Positions 41,994 through 53,150 of a stretch of 64,000 nucleotides of DNA are shown piece after piece (the first letter of the stretch is position 1; every line of letters starts with the position of its first letter). This DNA is from Allobosea sp. Tri-44 (GTDB lineage Bacteria > Pseudomonadota > Alphaproteobacteria > Rhizobiales > Beijerinckiaceae), in contig NZ_NBDP01000003.1 in NCBI RefSeq assembly GCF_004123845.1, positions 124,001 through 188,000 of the forward strand. The letters run 5' to 3'. A model generated the notes under the pieces. The model searched no databases, was not told the DNA's origin, and saw only the letters and a list, made by a program, of their open reading frames with translations. The position numbers and the translations under genes are program-made.

Positions 41994-44498
41994 TCAGAAC
42001 TCTTCCCAGCCGGCATCGTTGGCGCGCTTGCGGGCCGGAGCCTGCCGCGGCGGAGTCTTCTGCTGCTCGACGAGCGCCGCAGCGAGCTTGCGCAGGCGCT
42101 CCGGCTCGGCGCCTCGGCCGCTCGCGATCGCTGCCAGGTCGGAGGTGCGCAGGGGAGGCGGGGCATACGCGGTGGCAGCGACCGGGGATCTCGCGACCGG
42201 CGCGAGCTCGTCGCCGGTCCTGAAGGTCGCGACGAGCGCATTGAGCTCGGCGATCTTGCCGGCGAGCGCATTGGCGCTGGCGGCGCTCTGCTCGGCAAGC
42301 GCGGCATTGGCCTGGGTCATCTCGTCCATATGCGCGACGGTCTGGCTCATCTCCTCGATGCCGTTGGCCTGCTCGGTCGAGGCGGTCGCGACCTCGGAGA
42401 TGGTGGTCTGCACACCGCTCGAAGCCTCGACGATGCGGGTCAGCGCATCCCCGGCCTGCCGGACCAGCTTCACGCCGGTCTCGACCTCGTTGTTCGACGA
42501 GGAGATCAGGGAGGAGATGTCCTTGGCTGCCTCACTCGAGCGCTGGGCGAGGGTACGCACCTCGCTGGCCACGACGGCGAAGCCCTTGCCGGCGTCGCCG
42601 GCGCGGGCCGCCTCGACCGCCGCGTTGAGCGCCAAAAGATTGGTCTGGAAGGCGATGTCGTCGATCACCCGGATGATGTCGGAGATCTTCTTCGTGGCCT
42701 GCTCGATCCGGACCATGGCCGAAACGGCCTCGCTGGCGATGGCGCCGCCATCCTGGGCGACCTGCATGGCCTGGCCGGCCTGGCGCACCGCCTGCTGGGC
42801 GGCCTGGGCCGAGGCCTTGACCGAGGCGGCGAGCTCCTCGGTGGTCGCGGCACTCTCTTCGAGCGAGGAAGCCTGTTCCTCGGTGCGTTTGGAGAGATCG
42901 TCGGCGCCGGTCGAGATCTCGCGGGCCGAAAGTCCGACATCGGAAGCGTTGGCCTGGATGGTGCGGAGCGTCGTCGAGAGCCGCTCGGCGGTCTGGTTGA
43001 TCGCTTCCTGCAGCGCGGCGAAGCGGCCACGATAGCCCGTCGTCACGCGGTGGGTGAGGTCGCCGCCGGCGAGCGACTGCATCGCCCCTGCGAACTCGGT
43101 GGTCGCGGCATCGACGACGGCGTTGATTTCGTTGACGCCTTCGACCAGCTCGCGCAGTGGTCCCTCGACATCGCCGGCTTCGGCCCGGCCGGAGAAGTCG
43201 CCGGCCCGGGCGGCCGCGACGATTCCCGCAACCTCGCCGACGAGGGCGCGGACCTTGGCGGCCTGCTCGGCGTCGGCGAGCATGGCGACCTCGCGGTCAC
43301 GCCGGTTGGTTTCGAGCGCGAGCGCGTTCTGGCGGTACTCCTCGAGCGCGCCACTCAGCGTACCGATCTCGTCGGGGCAGGGCGGGGTCGGAATCTTCTG
43401 GGCGAAGTCACCGGCCTGCATGCCGGCCAGCGCCGTCTGCAGCGAAACCAATGGTCGCGCGATGCGGCGCTGCACGCCGCGCCAGCTCAGCACGCAGATC
43501 GCGAGCAAAGCGAGGAACAGGGCGCCGGTGATGGCGAGCCGGGTCCAGGCCCGCGCCAGCGTCGCCTGTGTCACGTTCTCCATCTCGTCGAAGGACTGGC
43601 CGACGGCCGCGAGGATCGCGTTGAACGGGCCGTTGCACTGCTTGGTCCATTCCTCGGCGCCGACGACCGGGCTGCTGCCCTGGCCGACGCGACCGATCTG
43701 CTCGTCCATCAGCCGGTTGGCGGCCGTGACCTCGGTGTTCATCGCGCCGACCTTGCGGACCAGCTCGGGGCTGACGCCCGGGCGCGCCGCCAGCTGCGTC
43801 AACTGCGCGACGCCGGCATCGGAGGCGCCGCGCATCTCGCCGAGCCGGCGCAGCTGCGCCGCATCCATCGGCTTGTTGCTGCCGAAGACCGGGCGCAGCA
43901 CCGAGCACTGGGTGCCGTAGCTCGACCGCACGCGCCAGCCGGCCGCCTTGAAGTTCTGCAGATCGGCGAGCGCCGGATCGGACAGCCGGACCGCCGTGGA
44001 GGTCGCATCGGCGGCGGCTGTCATCACGGTCTCGATCTCGCCGATGCCGTTGTACCAGGGCATCGTCGCCGCGAGGCTGCGCTGCGCCTTGGGCTTGCCA
44101 GCCTCGGCGTACATCTCCGGCAGCTTCGACGCGGTCGCCTTTTCCTTCTGGTCGATCGCATCGGCCAGCGCGTTGCGCTCGGCGAGGTCGGTGCTGCGCA
44201 GCCGCGCCATGGCGCGCCCGAGCTCGTCGCGGTTGGCCTGCTCGATCTTGCGCAGCGTCGGTGCCGGATCGTCCGCGACCTGGATCGCGGTCTGGGCCTG
44301 GCCACGGTTGGAGCGGATGGTGTTGCCGGCTACGAGCAGGGCTTCGTCGGCGGCGACCAGTTCGACGAGCCGTCGGCTGGTCAGGACGTCCTCGACGGCC
44401 TGTTCCGCGAGAAAGGCGAGCGCGCCGAGCCCCGGCACGCACAGACACGCCATGGTGGCGACGAGATAGTTCCTGATGGAGGCGGGAAAGAGATTCAC
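41994..44498 (-). CDS. methyl-accepting chemotaxis protein with C-terminal CheR-tether-like motif
   Basis: An 834-residue chemoreceptor. TM1 lies at ~7-30. A ~300-residue periplasmic region with two conserved-looking cysteines ([10 protein letters not shown] and WTKQCNGPF) may be disulfide-linked. TM2 is at ~335-355. HAMP domains ([31 protein letters not shown]) and the MA signalling domain ([20 protein letters not shown]) follow. A ~70-residue Pro/Ala/Arg-rich tail leads to the C-terminus GWEEF, which fits the xWxxF tether recognised by CheR/CheB. The signalling domain is very similar to that of the adjacent receptor, so the pair arose by duplication. Confidence 0.93.
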   Translation of the reverse strand: MNLFPASIRNYLVATMACLCVPGLGALAFLAEQAVEDVLTSRRLVELVAADEALLVAGNTIRSNRGQAQTAIQVADDPAPTLRKIEQANRDELGRAMARLRSTDLAERNALADAIDQKEKATASKLPEMYAEAGKPKAQRSLAATMPWYNGIGEIETVMTAAADATSTAVRLSDPALADLQNFKAAGWRVRSSYGTQCSVLRPVFGSNKPMDAAQLRRLGEMRGASDAGVAQLTQLAARPGVSPELVRKVGAMNTEVTAANRLMDEQIGRVGQGSSPVVGAEEWTKQCNGPFNAILAAVGQSFDEMENVTQATLARAWTRLAITGALFLALLAICVLSWRGVQRRIARPLVSLQTALAGMQAGDFAQKIPTPPCPDEIGTLSGALEEYRQNALALETNRRDREVAMLADAEQAAKVRALVGEVAGIVAAARAGDFSGRAEAGDVEGPLRELVEGVNEINAVVDAATTEFAGAMQSLAGGDLTHRVTTGYRGRFAALQEAINQTAERLSTTLRTIQANASDVGLSAREISTGADDLSKRTEEQASSLEESAATTEELAASVKASAQAAQQAVRQAGQAMQVAQDGGAIASEAVSAMVRIEQATKKISDIIRVIDDIAFQTNLLALNAAVEAARAGDAGKGFAVVASEVRTLAQRSSEAAKDISSLISSSNNEVETGVKLVRQAGDALTRIVEASSGVQTTISEVATASTEQANGIEEMSQTVAHMDEMTQANAALAEQSAASANALAGKIAELNALVATFRTGDELAPVARSPVAATAYAPPPLRTSDLAAIASGRGAEPERLRKLAAALVEQQKTPPRQAPARKRANDAGWEEF

Positions 44499-44640
44499 GG
44501 GACCTGTCCGGGCTGTTCTGGCGCGGGACAGGGGAGGGAGTCGCTAGCGCTCCGCCCCCGCTCGCAATGTCGGGCCCGAAAGGTCTCGCATCAGACCCTT
44601 AAAATTTTGCCTCAATTTTGCCTTGCCGCGATGGCCGCGC

Positions 44641-45783
44641 TCAACGCGCGGCGGCACTCGCGACCGAGCGCATCACCCGCAGCATGTTGCCGCTGGCGAG
44701 CTTGGCGAGGTTCTCTTCCGACCAGCCACGACGGATCATCTCGGCGATCAGGGCCGGGAAGGTCGAGGCGTCCTCGAGCCCGTCCGGCGTGAGGCCGCCG
44801 AAGAAATCCGAGCCGATGCCGAGATGGTCGTGACCGATGCGCTTGGCCAGATAGTCGAGATGGTCGCAGTACTGCGCCAGCGTCGCCCTTGGCCGCGGGC
44901 CGGAGCTGCGGGTGATCTCGGCTTCCGCCTTCTTGAAGTCGAGCCCTTCCCGCGCCTTGCCGTACTGATCCCTGGCCGGCCGGTTCCAGTCGCGCGAGGC
45001 CTGGTTGATGAAGTCGGGCACGAAGGTCGCCATCACGACCCCATTGTTGGCAGCGACCCGGTCGAGCACGTCATCGGGGACGTTGCGCGGGTGGTTGCAG
45101 AGCGAGAAGGCGTTTGAGTGCGACCAGACCACCGGCGCCTCGCTGATGTCGAGCACGTCGTGCATCACCTTCGGCGCGACATGGGCGAGGTCGACGATCA
45201 TGCCGAGCCGGTTCATCCGGCCGATCACCTGCTTGCCGAAGGCGCTGAGCCCGTCATGGCGCGGCGCGTCGGTCGCCGAATCGCACCAGTCATGGGTGTC
45301 GTTGTGGCAGAGCGTCATCAGCCTGACGCCGAGGTCCCAATAGGCGTCGAGCGTCTCGAGCTCGTTGTCGAGCGCCGAGCCGTTCTCGATCGTCATGAAC
45401 AGGGCGATCCGGCCTTCCTTCTTGGCGGCTTCGACGTCATCGGCCGAGAGGCCCGGCCGGAACACGTCGGTGTGGTGTTCCCAAATCCGGCGCATCAGCG
45501 CGATCTGCGCCAGCGCGAAGCCGGCGGGCTTGGGATGATTGGGCGGGACATAGGCCGCGAAGAACTGCGCCGCGAGCTTGCCGGCGCGCATGCGCGGGAT
45601 GTCGGTGTCGGTCTCGGGATGGACCTTGCCGAGGTCGTAGGTTGCGAGGTCACCCTTCGCGGTCCGGTCGAGTCGCACGACATAGGGCAGGTCGTTATGG
45701 CCGTCGATCAGGGGGACGCGGTCGAGCAGCGCGAGCGCCTGATCATGAGCAGCGTCGGCGAGGGGAGGAGCGGCGAGGACCAT
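44641..45783 (-). CDS. membrane (renal-type) dipeptidase, peptidase family M19
   Basis: A 380-residue zinc dipeptidase/amidohydrolase-fold enzyme of family M19. The zinc motif DGHND (DGHNDLPYVVRLD) is near residue 27; later ligands are in FMTIENGSALD, the H-containing IVDLAHVAPK, VVWSHSNA and the aspartate of LGIGSDFFGG. It cleaves dipeptides, often with a D-residue at the C-terminus. The N-terminus has a short hydrophobic start but no strong export signal in this reading. It is divergent from the liv operon across 399 bases. Confidence 0.92.
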   Translation of the reverse strand: MVLAAPPLADAAHDQALALLDRVPLIDGHNDLPYVVRLDRTAKGDLATYDLGKVHPETDTDIPRMRAGKLAAQFFAAYVPPNHPKPAGFALAQIALMRRIWEHHTDVFRPGLSADDVEAAKKEGRIALFMTIENGSALDNELETLDAYWDLGVRLMTLCHNDTHDWCDSATDAPRHDGLSAFGKQVIGRMNRLGMIVDLAHVAPKVMHDVLDISEAPVVWSHSNAFSLCNHPRNVPDDVLDRVAANNGVVMATFVPDFINQASRDWNRPARDQYGKAREGLDFKKAEAEITRSSGPRPRATLAQYCDHLDYLAKRIGHDHLGIGSDFFGGLTPDGLEDASTFPALIAEMIRRGWSEENLAKLASGNMLRVMRSVASAAAR

Positions 45784-46182
45784 GGCGCACCTGGAAAACG
45801 GGAATCGCGGAAGGCCGATCGTGGCAGGGGGCGAGCCCGTGCGCGAGGCCTAAAGAGCATGATCCGAGCGGGATCGGAGCCGCCATTCCGGTATCTCGCG
45901 TAGAGGTTGGTGCGACATCGGTGACGAGCCGGGTCTGCGCGGCGAATCGTACACTGCATGCCGAGCAATCATCTTGCGCGGAATGCGCGCGGGGCAGCAG
46001 CATCGGCTGCCTATTGCATATGCAATGTCGCGCAGATTGCTTTTGACAGAAATGTGGCGTGGGGTGATTGTCGAGCGCGCAGACCGTTGGTAGCTCTGCG
46101 CCGCAATCGCATCCCGCATGCGTCGGCGTCATGCCGCGCAAAAAAGAACGGGTAACTGATTCGAGGGGTTAGGCGTCGTTCA
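45784..46182. promoter_or_regulatory. 399-base intergenic region before liv operon, with palindrome
   Basis: I see no gene here; the small open frames lack ribosome sites. It contains the perfect 14-bp palindrome ATTGCATATGCAAT (46013-46026) and a -35-like TTGACA (46043-46048) about 17 bases further on; a -10 box is not clear. Near 45846 a fragment AGAGCATGATCCGA resembles the arm of the palindromic repeat at 30185. The region is the probable promoter/operator zone for liv and perhaps the dipeptidase. Confidence 0.5.
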
Positions 46183-47100
46183 ATGGAAGTATTCGTCCAG
46201 CAGCTCATCAACGGGCTGACCCTGGGGTCAATCTACGGCCTCATTGCCATCGGCTACACGATGGTCTTCGGCATCATCGGTATGGTGAACTTCGCCCATG
46301 GCGACGTTTTCATGCTGTCGGCCTTCATCGCACTGATCTTCTTCATGCTGATCTCGGCTTGGTTTGGGGCCGGCCTGATCGTGCTGGCGCTGATCTTCGT
46401 CCTGATCCTGGCGATGTTCTTCACCTCGCTGTGGAACTGGACGATCGAGCGCGTTGCCTATAGGCCGCTGCGCGGTTCGTTCCGCCTCGCGCCGCTGATC
46501 TCGGCGATCGGTATGTCGATCTTCCTGGTGAATTTCGTCCAGGTCGTGCAGGGGCCGCGCAACAAGCCGATTCCGCCGATGCTGAACAAGTCGATCCTGC
46601 TGATCGACAGCGCGACCTATCCGGTCTCGATCTCCTATAAGCAGCTCGTCATCATCATCACCACGGTCGTGCTGCTCGCCGCCTTCTGGTATCTGGTGCA
46701 GAAGACGCCGCTCGGCCGGGCCCAGCGCGCCTGCGAGCAGGACCGCAAGATGGCCTCGCTGCTCGGCGTCGACGTCGACCGCACCATCTCGGTCACCTTC
46801 GTGATGGGCGCCGCGCTCGCTGCGGTGGCGGGCGTCATGTACCTCGTGCTCTACGGCGTGGTGAACTTCGCCGACGGCTTCACGCCGGGCGTCAAGGCCT
46901 TCACCGCGGCCGTGCTCGGCGGCATCGGCTCGCTGCCCGGCGCTGTACTCGGCGGGCTGCTGATCGGCCTGATCGAGGTGATGTGGTCGGCCTATTTCAC
47001 CATCGACTACAAGGACGTCGCCGCCTTCTGCATCCTCGCGGTCGTCCTCGTCTTCATGCCCTCCGGCATCCTCGGCCGGCCCGAAGTCGAGAAGGTCTGA
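46183..47100 (+). CDS. livH: branched-chain amino-acid ABC transporter permease LivH
   Basis: A 305-residue inner-membrane permease, one half of the LIV importer channel. FVQQLINGLTLGSIYGLIAIGYTM is the family N-terminus, and GMVNFAHGDVFML and GRAQRACEQDRKMASLLGVDVDRTI (EAA-like loop) are typical. About eight transmembrane segments are visible. It opens the liv operon, and livM begins four bases after its stop. Its partners LivM, LivG, LivF and LivK all follow. Confidence 0.96.
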   Translation: MEVFVQQLINGLTLGSIYGLIAIGYTMVFGIIGMVNFAHGDVFMLSAFIALIFFMLISAWFGAGLIVLALIFVLILAMFFTSLWNWTIERVAYRPLRGSFRLAPLISAIGMSIFLVNFVQVVQGPRNKPIPPMLNKSILLIDSATYPVSISYKQLVIIITTVVLLAAFWYLVQKTPLGRAQRACEQDRKMASLLGVDVDRTISVTFVMGAALAAVAGVMYLVLYGVVNFADGFTPGVKAFTAAVLGGIGSLPGAVLGGLLIGLIEVMWSAYFTIDYKDVAAFCILAVVLVFMPSGILGRPEVEKV

Positions 47101-47104
47101 GCCC

Positions 47105-48486
<1,382 letters not shown>

Positions 48487-48487
<1 letters not shown>

Positions 48488-49338
48488 TGACGACCAAGCC
48501 GCTTCTCCAGGTCGAGCATCTGACGATGCGCTTCGGCGGCCTGACCGCCGTCAACGACCTCTCCTTCGAGGCCCGCAAGGGCGACATCACCGCGCTGATC
48601 GGCCCCAACGGTGCCGGCAAGACCACGGTGTTCAACTGCATCACCGGCTTCTACAAGCCGACCGAGGGCATGATGACCCTGACGCAGGAGAATCGTGACG
48701 GTTCTTCGGGCGACAGCTACCTGCTCGAACGGATGCCGGACTTCCGCATCGCCTGGAAGGCCAAGGTCGCCCGCACCTTCCAGAACATCCGCCTGTTCGG
48801 CGGCATGACGGTGCTGGAAAACCTGCTGGTCGCGCAGCACAACCCGCTGATGATCGCCTCGGGCTTCACCTTCCTCGGCGTGCTCGGCATCGGCGGCTAC
48901 AAGGCGCGCGAGAAGGAGGCGATCGAGAAGGCCGAGGCCTGGCTCGAGAAGATCAACCTGGTCCATCGCGCCGACGATCCCGCCGCCGATCTGCCCTATG
49001 GTGACCAGCGCCGGCTCGAGATCGCCCGCGCCATGTGCACCGACCCGGTGCTGCTCTGCCTCGACGAGCCGGCGGCCGGCCTCAACCCGCGCGAGAGCCT
49101 CGACCTCAACAATCTCCTGCTTTCGATCCGCAAGGACCACGGCACGGCGCTGCTCCTGATCGAACACGACATGTCGGTGGTGATGGAAATCTCGGACCAT
49201 GTCGTGGTGCTCGACTACGGCACCAAGATCTCGGATGGCACGCCGGCCGAGGTGCAGGCCGATCCGAAGGTGATCGCGGCCTATCTCGGCGTCGACGACG
49301 AAGAGGTCGAGACGGTGGAAGCGGAGGTCGGCCTATGA
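48487..49338 (+). CDS. livG: branched-chain amino-acid ABC transporter ATP-binding protein LivG
   Basis: A 283-residue ATPase. Walker A GPNGAGKTT is at 39-47, VARTFQNIRLFGGMTVLEN is the LivG-type Q-loop region, DLPYGDQRRLEIARAM replaces the classic LSGGQ signature as usual in LivG, and LCLDEPAAGLNP is Walker B. Translation is coupled to livM (shared base) and to livF (ATGA). The slightly long C-terminus ends in Glu/Val-rich residues. Confidence 0.96.
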
Positions 49339-50090
49339 GCGAAACAGCACCGCTCCCCGACGTTCAAACCGCTCCGCTCTTGGCCGTCCGCGGCGTCAAG
49401 ACCTATTACGGCAAGATCATCGCGCTGAAGGGTGTCGACGTCGATGTCCGCCAGGGCGAGATCGTCACGATGATCGGCGCCAACGGCGCCGGCAAGTCGA
49501 CACTGATGATGACGATCTTCGGCACCCCGCAGGCGCGCGAAGGCACCATCACCTATGAGGGGCGCAACATCACCAGGATGCCGAGCCATGAGATCGCGCG
49601 CCTCGGTATCGCCCAGTCGCCGGAGGGCCGGCGCATCTTCCCGCGGATGACCGTGTTCGAGAACCTGCAGATGGGGGCGGCCGTTGCCGGCATGCAGCAT
49701 TTCGACGAGGACCTCGAGAAGATCTGCGCGCTCTTCCCGCGCGTGAAGGAGCGCCTGCAGCAGCGCGGCGGCACGCTTTCGGGTGGCGAGCAGCAGATGG
49801 TGGCGATCGCGCGCGCGCTGATGGCGCGGCCGAAGCTGCTGATGCTCGACGAGCCTTCGCTCGGCCTCGCGCCGCTGATCGTCAAGCAGATCTTCGAGGC
49901 GATCCGCGAACTCAACCGCAGCCAGGGACTGACCGTCTTCCTGGTCGAGCAGAACGCCTTCCACGCGCTCAAGCTCGCCCATCGCGGCTATGTCATGGTC
50001 AACGGCGTCATCACCATGAGCGGCACCGGGCAGGAACTGCTCGCCAATCCGCAGGTGCGGGCGGCCTATCTCGAAGGCGGCCGGCATTGA
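49335..50090 (+). CDS. livF: branched-chain amino-acid ABC transporter ATP-binding protein LivF
   Basis: A 251-residue ATPase, partner of LivG. Walker A GANGAGKST is at 48-56, SPEGRRIFPRMTVFENLQMG is the LivF hallmark, LSGGEQQMVAIARALM the signature and LLMLDEPSLGLAP Walker B. The ATG at 49335 overlaps the livG stop. The first ~18 residues before AVRGVKTYYGK are a non-conserved lead. A small membrane-protein gene follows after 25 bases. Confidence 0.96.
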   Translation: MSETAPLPDVQTAPLLAVRGVKTYYGKIIALKGVDVDVRQGEIVTMIGANGAGKSTLMMTIFGTPQAREGTITYEGRNITRMPSHEIARLGIAQSPEGRRIFPRMTVFENLQMGAAVAGMQHFDEDLEKICALFPRVKERLQQRGGTLSGGEQQMVAIARALMARPKLLMLDEPSLGLAPLIVKQIFEAIRELNRSQGLTVFLVEQNAFHALKLAHRGYVMVNGVITMSGTGQELLANPQVRAAYLEGGRH

Positions 50091-50115
50091 GCGGCGCGGG
50101 CTTGAACGGAGCACG

Positions 50116-50472
50116 ATGATGCAGGGCATTCTCTATGAGGAGCCGACCATCTGGCTCTTCCTGCTGGTGACCGTGGTGATGGGCGGCTGGGCCGCCTGGA
50201 TGACGGGCCGGGCGGTGGCGATCACCTGGCGCCCCCCAGTCCAGCTCGTCATCTATACGCTGATCCTCGGGCTGGCGATCCGCTTCATCCATTTCGCCCT
50301 GTTCGAAGCGACGCTGTTGTCGCCGCACTACTACATCATCGACACGATCGTGCTGTTCGCCTTCAGCTTCGCCGGCTGGCGCTACAACCGGGCGCGCCAG
50401 ATGACGACGCAATATCGCTGGCTTTACGAGCGCACCGGGCCTTTCACCTGGAAGGCGCGCGAGAGCGCTTAA
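50116..50472 (+). CDS. small membrane protein embedded in the liv operon (DUF6867-like)
   Basis: A 118-residue protein. Three to four hydrophobic segments (about 12-32, 43-60, 72-88) carry a WLFLLVTVVMGGWAAWMTGRA opening and a basic, aromatic C-terminus (WRYNRARQMTTQYRWLYERT). I recall similar proteins next to alphaproteobacterial liv operons under the name DUF6867; the function is unknown. It sits between livF (25 bases) and livK in the same direction with GGAG before its start. It may assist the transporter (inference). Confidence 0.8.
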   Translation: MMQGILYEEPTIWLFLLVTVVMGGWAAWMTGRAVAITWRPPVQLVIYTLILGLAIRFIHFALFEATLLSPHYYIIDTIVLFAFSFAGWRYNRARQMTTQYRWLYERTGPFTWKARESA

Positions 50473-50619
50473 AATCGCTGAAAACACCACCACAATTCAC
50501 GGGGCTTGCCGCGTGACAGCACCGCGAAAAAGCGCAAGACTGCGTCTCACGGTGGCACCACGCGCCGAGACGGGACGGCCAAACCGGCCCGTACTATTCT
50601 CACAGGGGAGTCACAACGC

Positions 50620-51735
50620 ATGAAGAAGCTGCTCTTGGGCGGAATTGCCCTTGGCGCGGTCCTCGCCTTCTCGGGCGTAGCGAACGCACAGATCAAGCTC
50701 GGCGTCGCCGGCCCGATCACGGGACCGAACGCGGCGTTCGGGGCGCAGCTGAAGAACGGGGCGGAGCAGGCTGCCGAAGACATCAACGCCGCCGGCGGCA
50801 TCCTCGGCCAGAAGATCCAGGTTCTGGTCGGCGACGACGTCTCCGATCCGAAGCAGGGCGTCTCGGTCGCCAACAAGTTCGTCGGCGACGGCGTCAAGCT
50901 GGTGCTCGGCCACTTCAACTCCGGCGTGACCATGCCGGCGTCGGAAGTCTATGCCGAGAACGGCATCCTGATGATCACCCCGTCGGCGACCAATCCGAAG
51001 ATCACCGAGCGTGGCCTCTGGAACGTGTTCCGCACCTGCGGCCGCGATGACCAGCAGGGTGAGGTCGCGGCGAACTACATCGCCAAGAACCTCAAGGACA
51101 AGAAGATCGCCATCGTCCACGACAAGACGACCTATGGCCAGGGCCTCGCCGACGAGACCCGCAAGGGCCTGACCAAGGCCGGCGTCAAGGACGTGCTCTA
51201 TGAAGGCGTCAACGCCGGCGAGAAGGACTTCTCGGCGCTGATCTCGAAGCTGAAGTCGACGGGTGCCGACTATCTCTATTGGGGTGGCCTGCACACCGAA
51301 GGCGGCCTGATCGTGCGCCAGATGCGCGACCAGGGCCTGAAGACCGTGCTGATTTCCGGCGACGGCATCACCACCGACGAGTTCGCCACGATCGGCGGCC
51401 CCGGCGTCGAAGGCACGCTGATGACCTTCCCGCCGGATCCGCAGAAGCGTCCGGAAGCCGCTGCGGTCCTGAAGAAGTTCGAGGCCCGCAAGTTCAAGCC
51501 GGAAGCCTACACCCTCTACAGCTATGCCGCGGTCCAGATCATGGCCGAAGGCGCCAAGCGCGCGAACTCGCTTGACCCGAAGAAGGTCGCCGCCGCGCTG
51601 CACGGCGCCGCTCCGGTCGATACCGTCATCGGCAAGATCGGTTTCGACAAGAAGGGCGACATCACTCGCCCGGACTACACCGTCTACACCTGGAAGAAGG
51701 GTGCCGACGGCAAGATCGGCTATGTCGAGAATTGA
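50620..51735 (+). CDS. livK: branched-chain amino-acid ABC transporter substrate-binding protein LivK
   Basis: A 371-residue periplasmic binding protein. The signal peptide MKKLLLGGIALGAVLAFSG ends before NAQIKLGVAG. The Leu/Ile/Val-binding fold is evident from GPITGPNAAFGAQLKNGAEQ, LGHFNSGVTMPASEVY, TPSATNPKITERG and the YLYWGGLHTEGGLI pocket. Start 50620 follows GGGGAG and gives the clean signal peptide; 114 bases of upstream open frame are not coding. It is the last gene of the liv operon and has its own strong terminator. Confidence 0.95.
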   Translation: MKKLLLGGIALGAVLAFSGVANAQIKLGVAGPITGPNAAFGAQLKNGAEQAAEDINAAGGILGQKIQVLVGDDVSDPKQGVSVANKFVGDGVKLVLGHFNSGVTMPASEVYAENGILMITPSATNPKITERGLWNVFRTCGRDDQQGEVAANYIAKNLKDKKIAIVHDKTTYGQGLADETRKGLTKAGVKDVLYEGVNAGEKDFSALISKLKSTGADYLYWGGLHTEGGLIVRQMRDQGLKTVLISGDGITTDEFATIGGPGVEGTLMTFPPDPQKRPEAAAVLKKFEARKFKPEAYTLYSYAAVQIMAEGAKRANSLDPKKVAAALHGAAPVDTVIGKIGFDKKGDITRPDYTVYTWKKGADGKIGYVEN

Positions 51736-51769
51736 TATCGGCTGATCGCCGCAAGGCGTGACATCAAGA

Positions 51770-51800
51770 CCCGCTCCGGAGCGATCCGGGGCGGGTTTTT
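51770..51800 (+). terminator. rho-independent terminator of liv operon
   Basis: The arms CCCGCTCCGGA (51770-51780) and TCCGGGGCGGG (51785-51795) pair with one wobble around GCGA and are followed by five T residues. It begins 35 bases after the livK stop. Confidence 0.9.
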
Positions 51801-51878
51801 CGTGTCGGCGTCTGCCAGCGCCCGGGGCGGATCGCCGGCTCGCCTCGTGGCGCGGTCGACAGACGCCACGAGAGTTGG

Positions 51879-53042
51879 CTACTCGGCCAATTCTCGCATG
51901 ACCTTGATCAGATCGGATTTCCCCTCGAAACCGATTCCCGGCAGGTCGGGCATGACGATATGGCCGTCCTCGACGCGAACTGAATCCGGAAAACCGCCAT
52001 AGGGCTGGAAGAGATCGGGATAACTCTCGTTACCACCCAGGCCGAGACCAGCCGCAATGTTCAGTGACATCTGATGCCCGCCATGGGGAATACAGCGGGA
52101 CGGCGACCAGCCATATTGGGACAGGACATCGAGCGTCCTCAGATATTCGACAAGTCCGTATGACAGGGCGCAATCGAACTGCAACCAGTCACGATCGGGG
52201 CGCATGCCTCCGTAGCGGAGCAGGTTGCGCGCATCCTGGTGAGAGAAGAGATTCTCGCCCGTCGCCATCGGACCGGGATAGAATTCCGAGAGGGCTGCCT
52301 GGAGGGCGTAGTCGAGCGGATCGCCGACCTCCTCGTACCAGAACAGGGGATAGTTGCGCAGCATCTTGGCGTAGGCGATACCGGTCTCCAGGTCGAAACG
52401 ACCATTCGCATCCACTGCCAGCTGGGCCTGCGATCCGATTTCCTTCAGCACGGCCTCGATGCGCTTGCGGTCCTCGTCGATCGAGGCCCCGCCGATCTTC
52501 ATCTTGACGACATTGTAGCCGCGGTCGAGATAGCGGCGCATCTCCGCCTGGAGCGCCGAGTTGTTCTTCCCCGGATAATAATAGCCGCCTGCGGCATAGA
52601 CGAAGACACGCGGATCAGCTTCGCGGCCCCTTTCCTCGGCAAGAAGGCGGAACAAGGGCTTGCCGGCGATCTTCGCGACCGCGTCCCAGACGGCCATGTC
52701 GAGAGTGCCCACAGCGACGGAGCGCTCGCCATGCCCCCCCGGCTTCTCATTCGACATCATCGCCGCCCAGATGCGCTGGGGATCGAGATTGCTGCCGGCA
52801 TCGTCGAGCAGGCTCTTAGGCTCGGCTTCAAGGATGCGACTGCGGAAGCGCTCCCGGATCAGGCCGCCCTGGCCGTAGCGCCCATTGGAGTTGAAGCCGT
52901 ATCCGACCACCCGACGGCCGTCGCGCACGACATCCGTCACGACGGCCACCAGGCTCGCCGTCATCTTCGAGAAGTCGATATAGGCGTTGCGGATCGGAGA
53001 CGCGATGGGCTTGGTGATCTCGACGACGTCGACGATACGCAT
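51879..53042 (-). CDS. tarD: D-tartrate dehydratase, enolase superfamily
   Basis: A 387-residue enolase-superfamily dehydratase, strikingly like the Bradyrhizobium enzyme that converts D-tartrate to oxaloacetate. The catalytic set is complete: K182 in VKMKIGG, K100 in NEKPGG, metal ligands D211 (VDANG), E237 (WYEEV) and E263 (TGEN), and H320 in CIPHGGH. Start 53042 follows a perfect GGAGGAG. The numbering is two lower than recalled for the Bradyrhizobium enzyme, whose catalytic residues are K184 and H322. It is divergent from a LysR gene that probably regulates it. Confidence 0.9.
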   Translation of the reverse strand: MRIVDVVEITKPIASPIRNAYIDFSKMTASLVAVVTDVVRDGRRVVGYGFNSNGRYGQGGLIRERFRSRILEAEPKSLLDDAGSNLDPQRIWAAMMSNEKPGGHGERSVAVGTLDMAVWDAVAKIAGKPLFRLLAEERGREADPRVFVYAAGGYYYPGKNNSALQAEMRRYLDRGYNVVKMKIGGASIDEDRKRIEAVLKEIGSQAQLAVDANGRFDLETGIAYAKMLRNYPLFWYEEVGDPLDYALQAALSEFYPGPMATGENLFSHQDARNLLRYGGMRPDRDWLQFDCALSYGLVEYLRTLDVLSQYGWSPSRCIPHGGHQMSLNIAAGLGLGGNESYPDLFQPYGGFPDSVRVEDGHIVMPDLPGIGFEGKSDLIKVMRELAE

Positions 53043-53113
53043 CTTGAACTCCTCCAAAATCACGGTTGATGTCGGGGTCATCGTTAGGGCTGGCGCCCGC
53101 GCGGAGCCAATGC

Positions 53114-53147
53114 TAATGCCGAGAATGCTTATGCAGTTCCGGCATTA
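53114..53147. promoter_or_regulatory. inverted repeat TAATGCCG...CGGCATTA, LysR operator candidate
   Basis: Perfect 8-bp arms at 53114-53121 and 53140-53147 flank an 18-base spacer containing two ATGC motifs. The element lies in the 108-base gap between tarD and the LysR gene and ends three bases before the LysR ATG. LysR proteins typically bind extended dyads in such gaps. Confidence 0.6.
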
Positions 53148-53150
53148 CCG

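Noticed and set aside
42330..44792. 820-codon plus-strand open frame opposite the second chemoreceptor
   Set aside because: Its composition (Arg, Gly, Asp, His, no hydrophobic core) is that of a GC-rich antisense frame; the minus strand carries a textbook chemoreceptor.
45958..46155. small open frames in the pre-liv intergenic region
   Set aside because: They have no ribosome sites and low-complexity, Arg/Cys-rich translations; the DNA looks regulatory.
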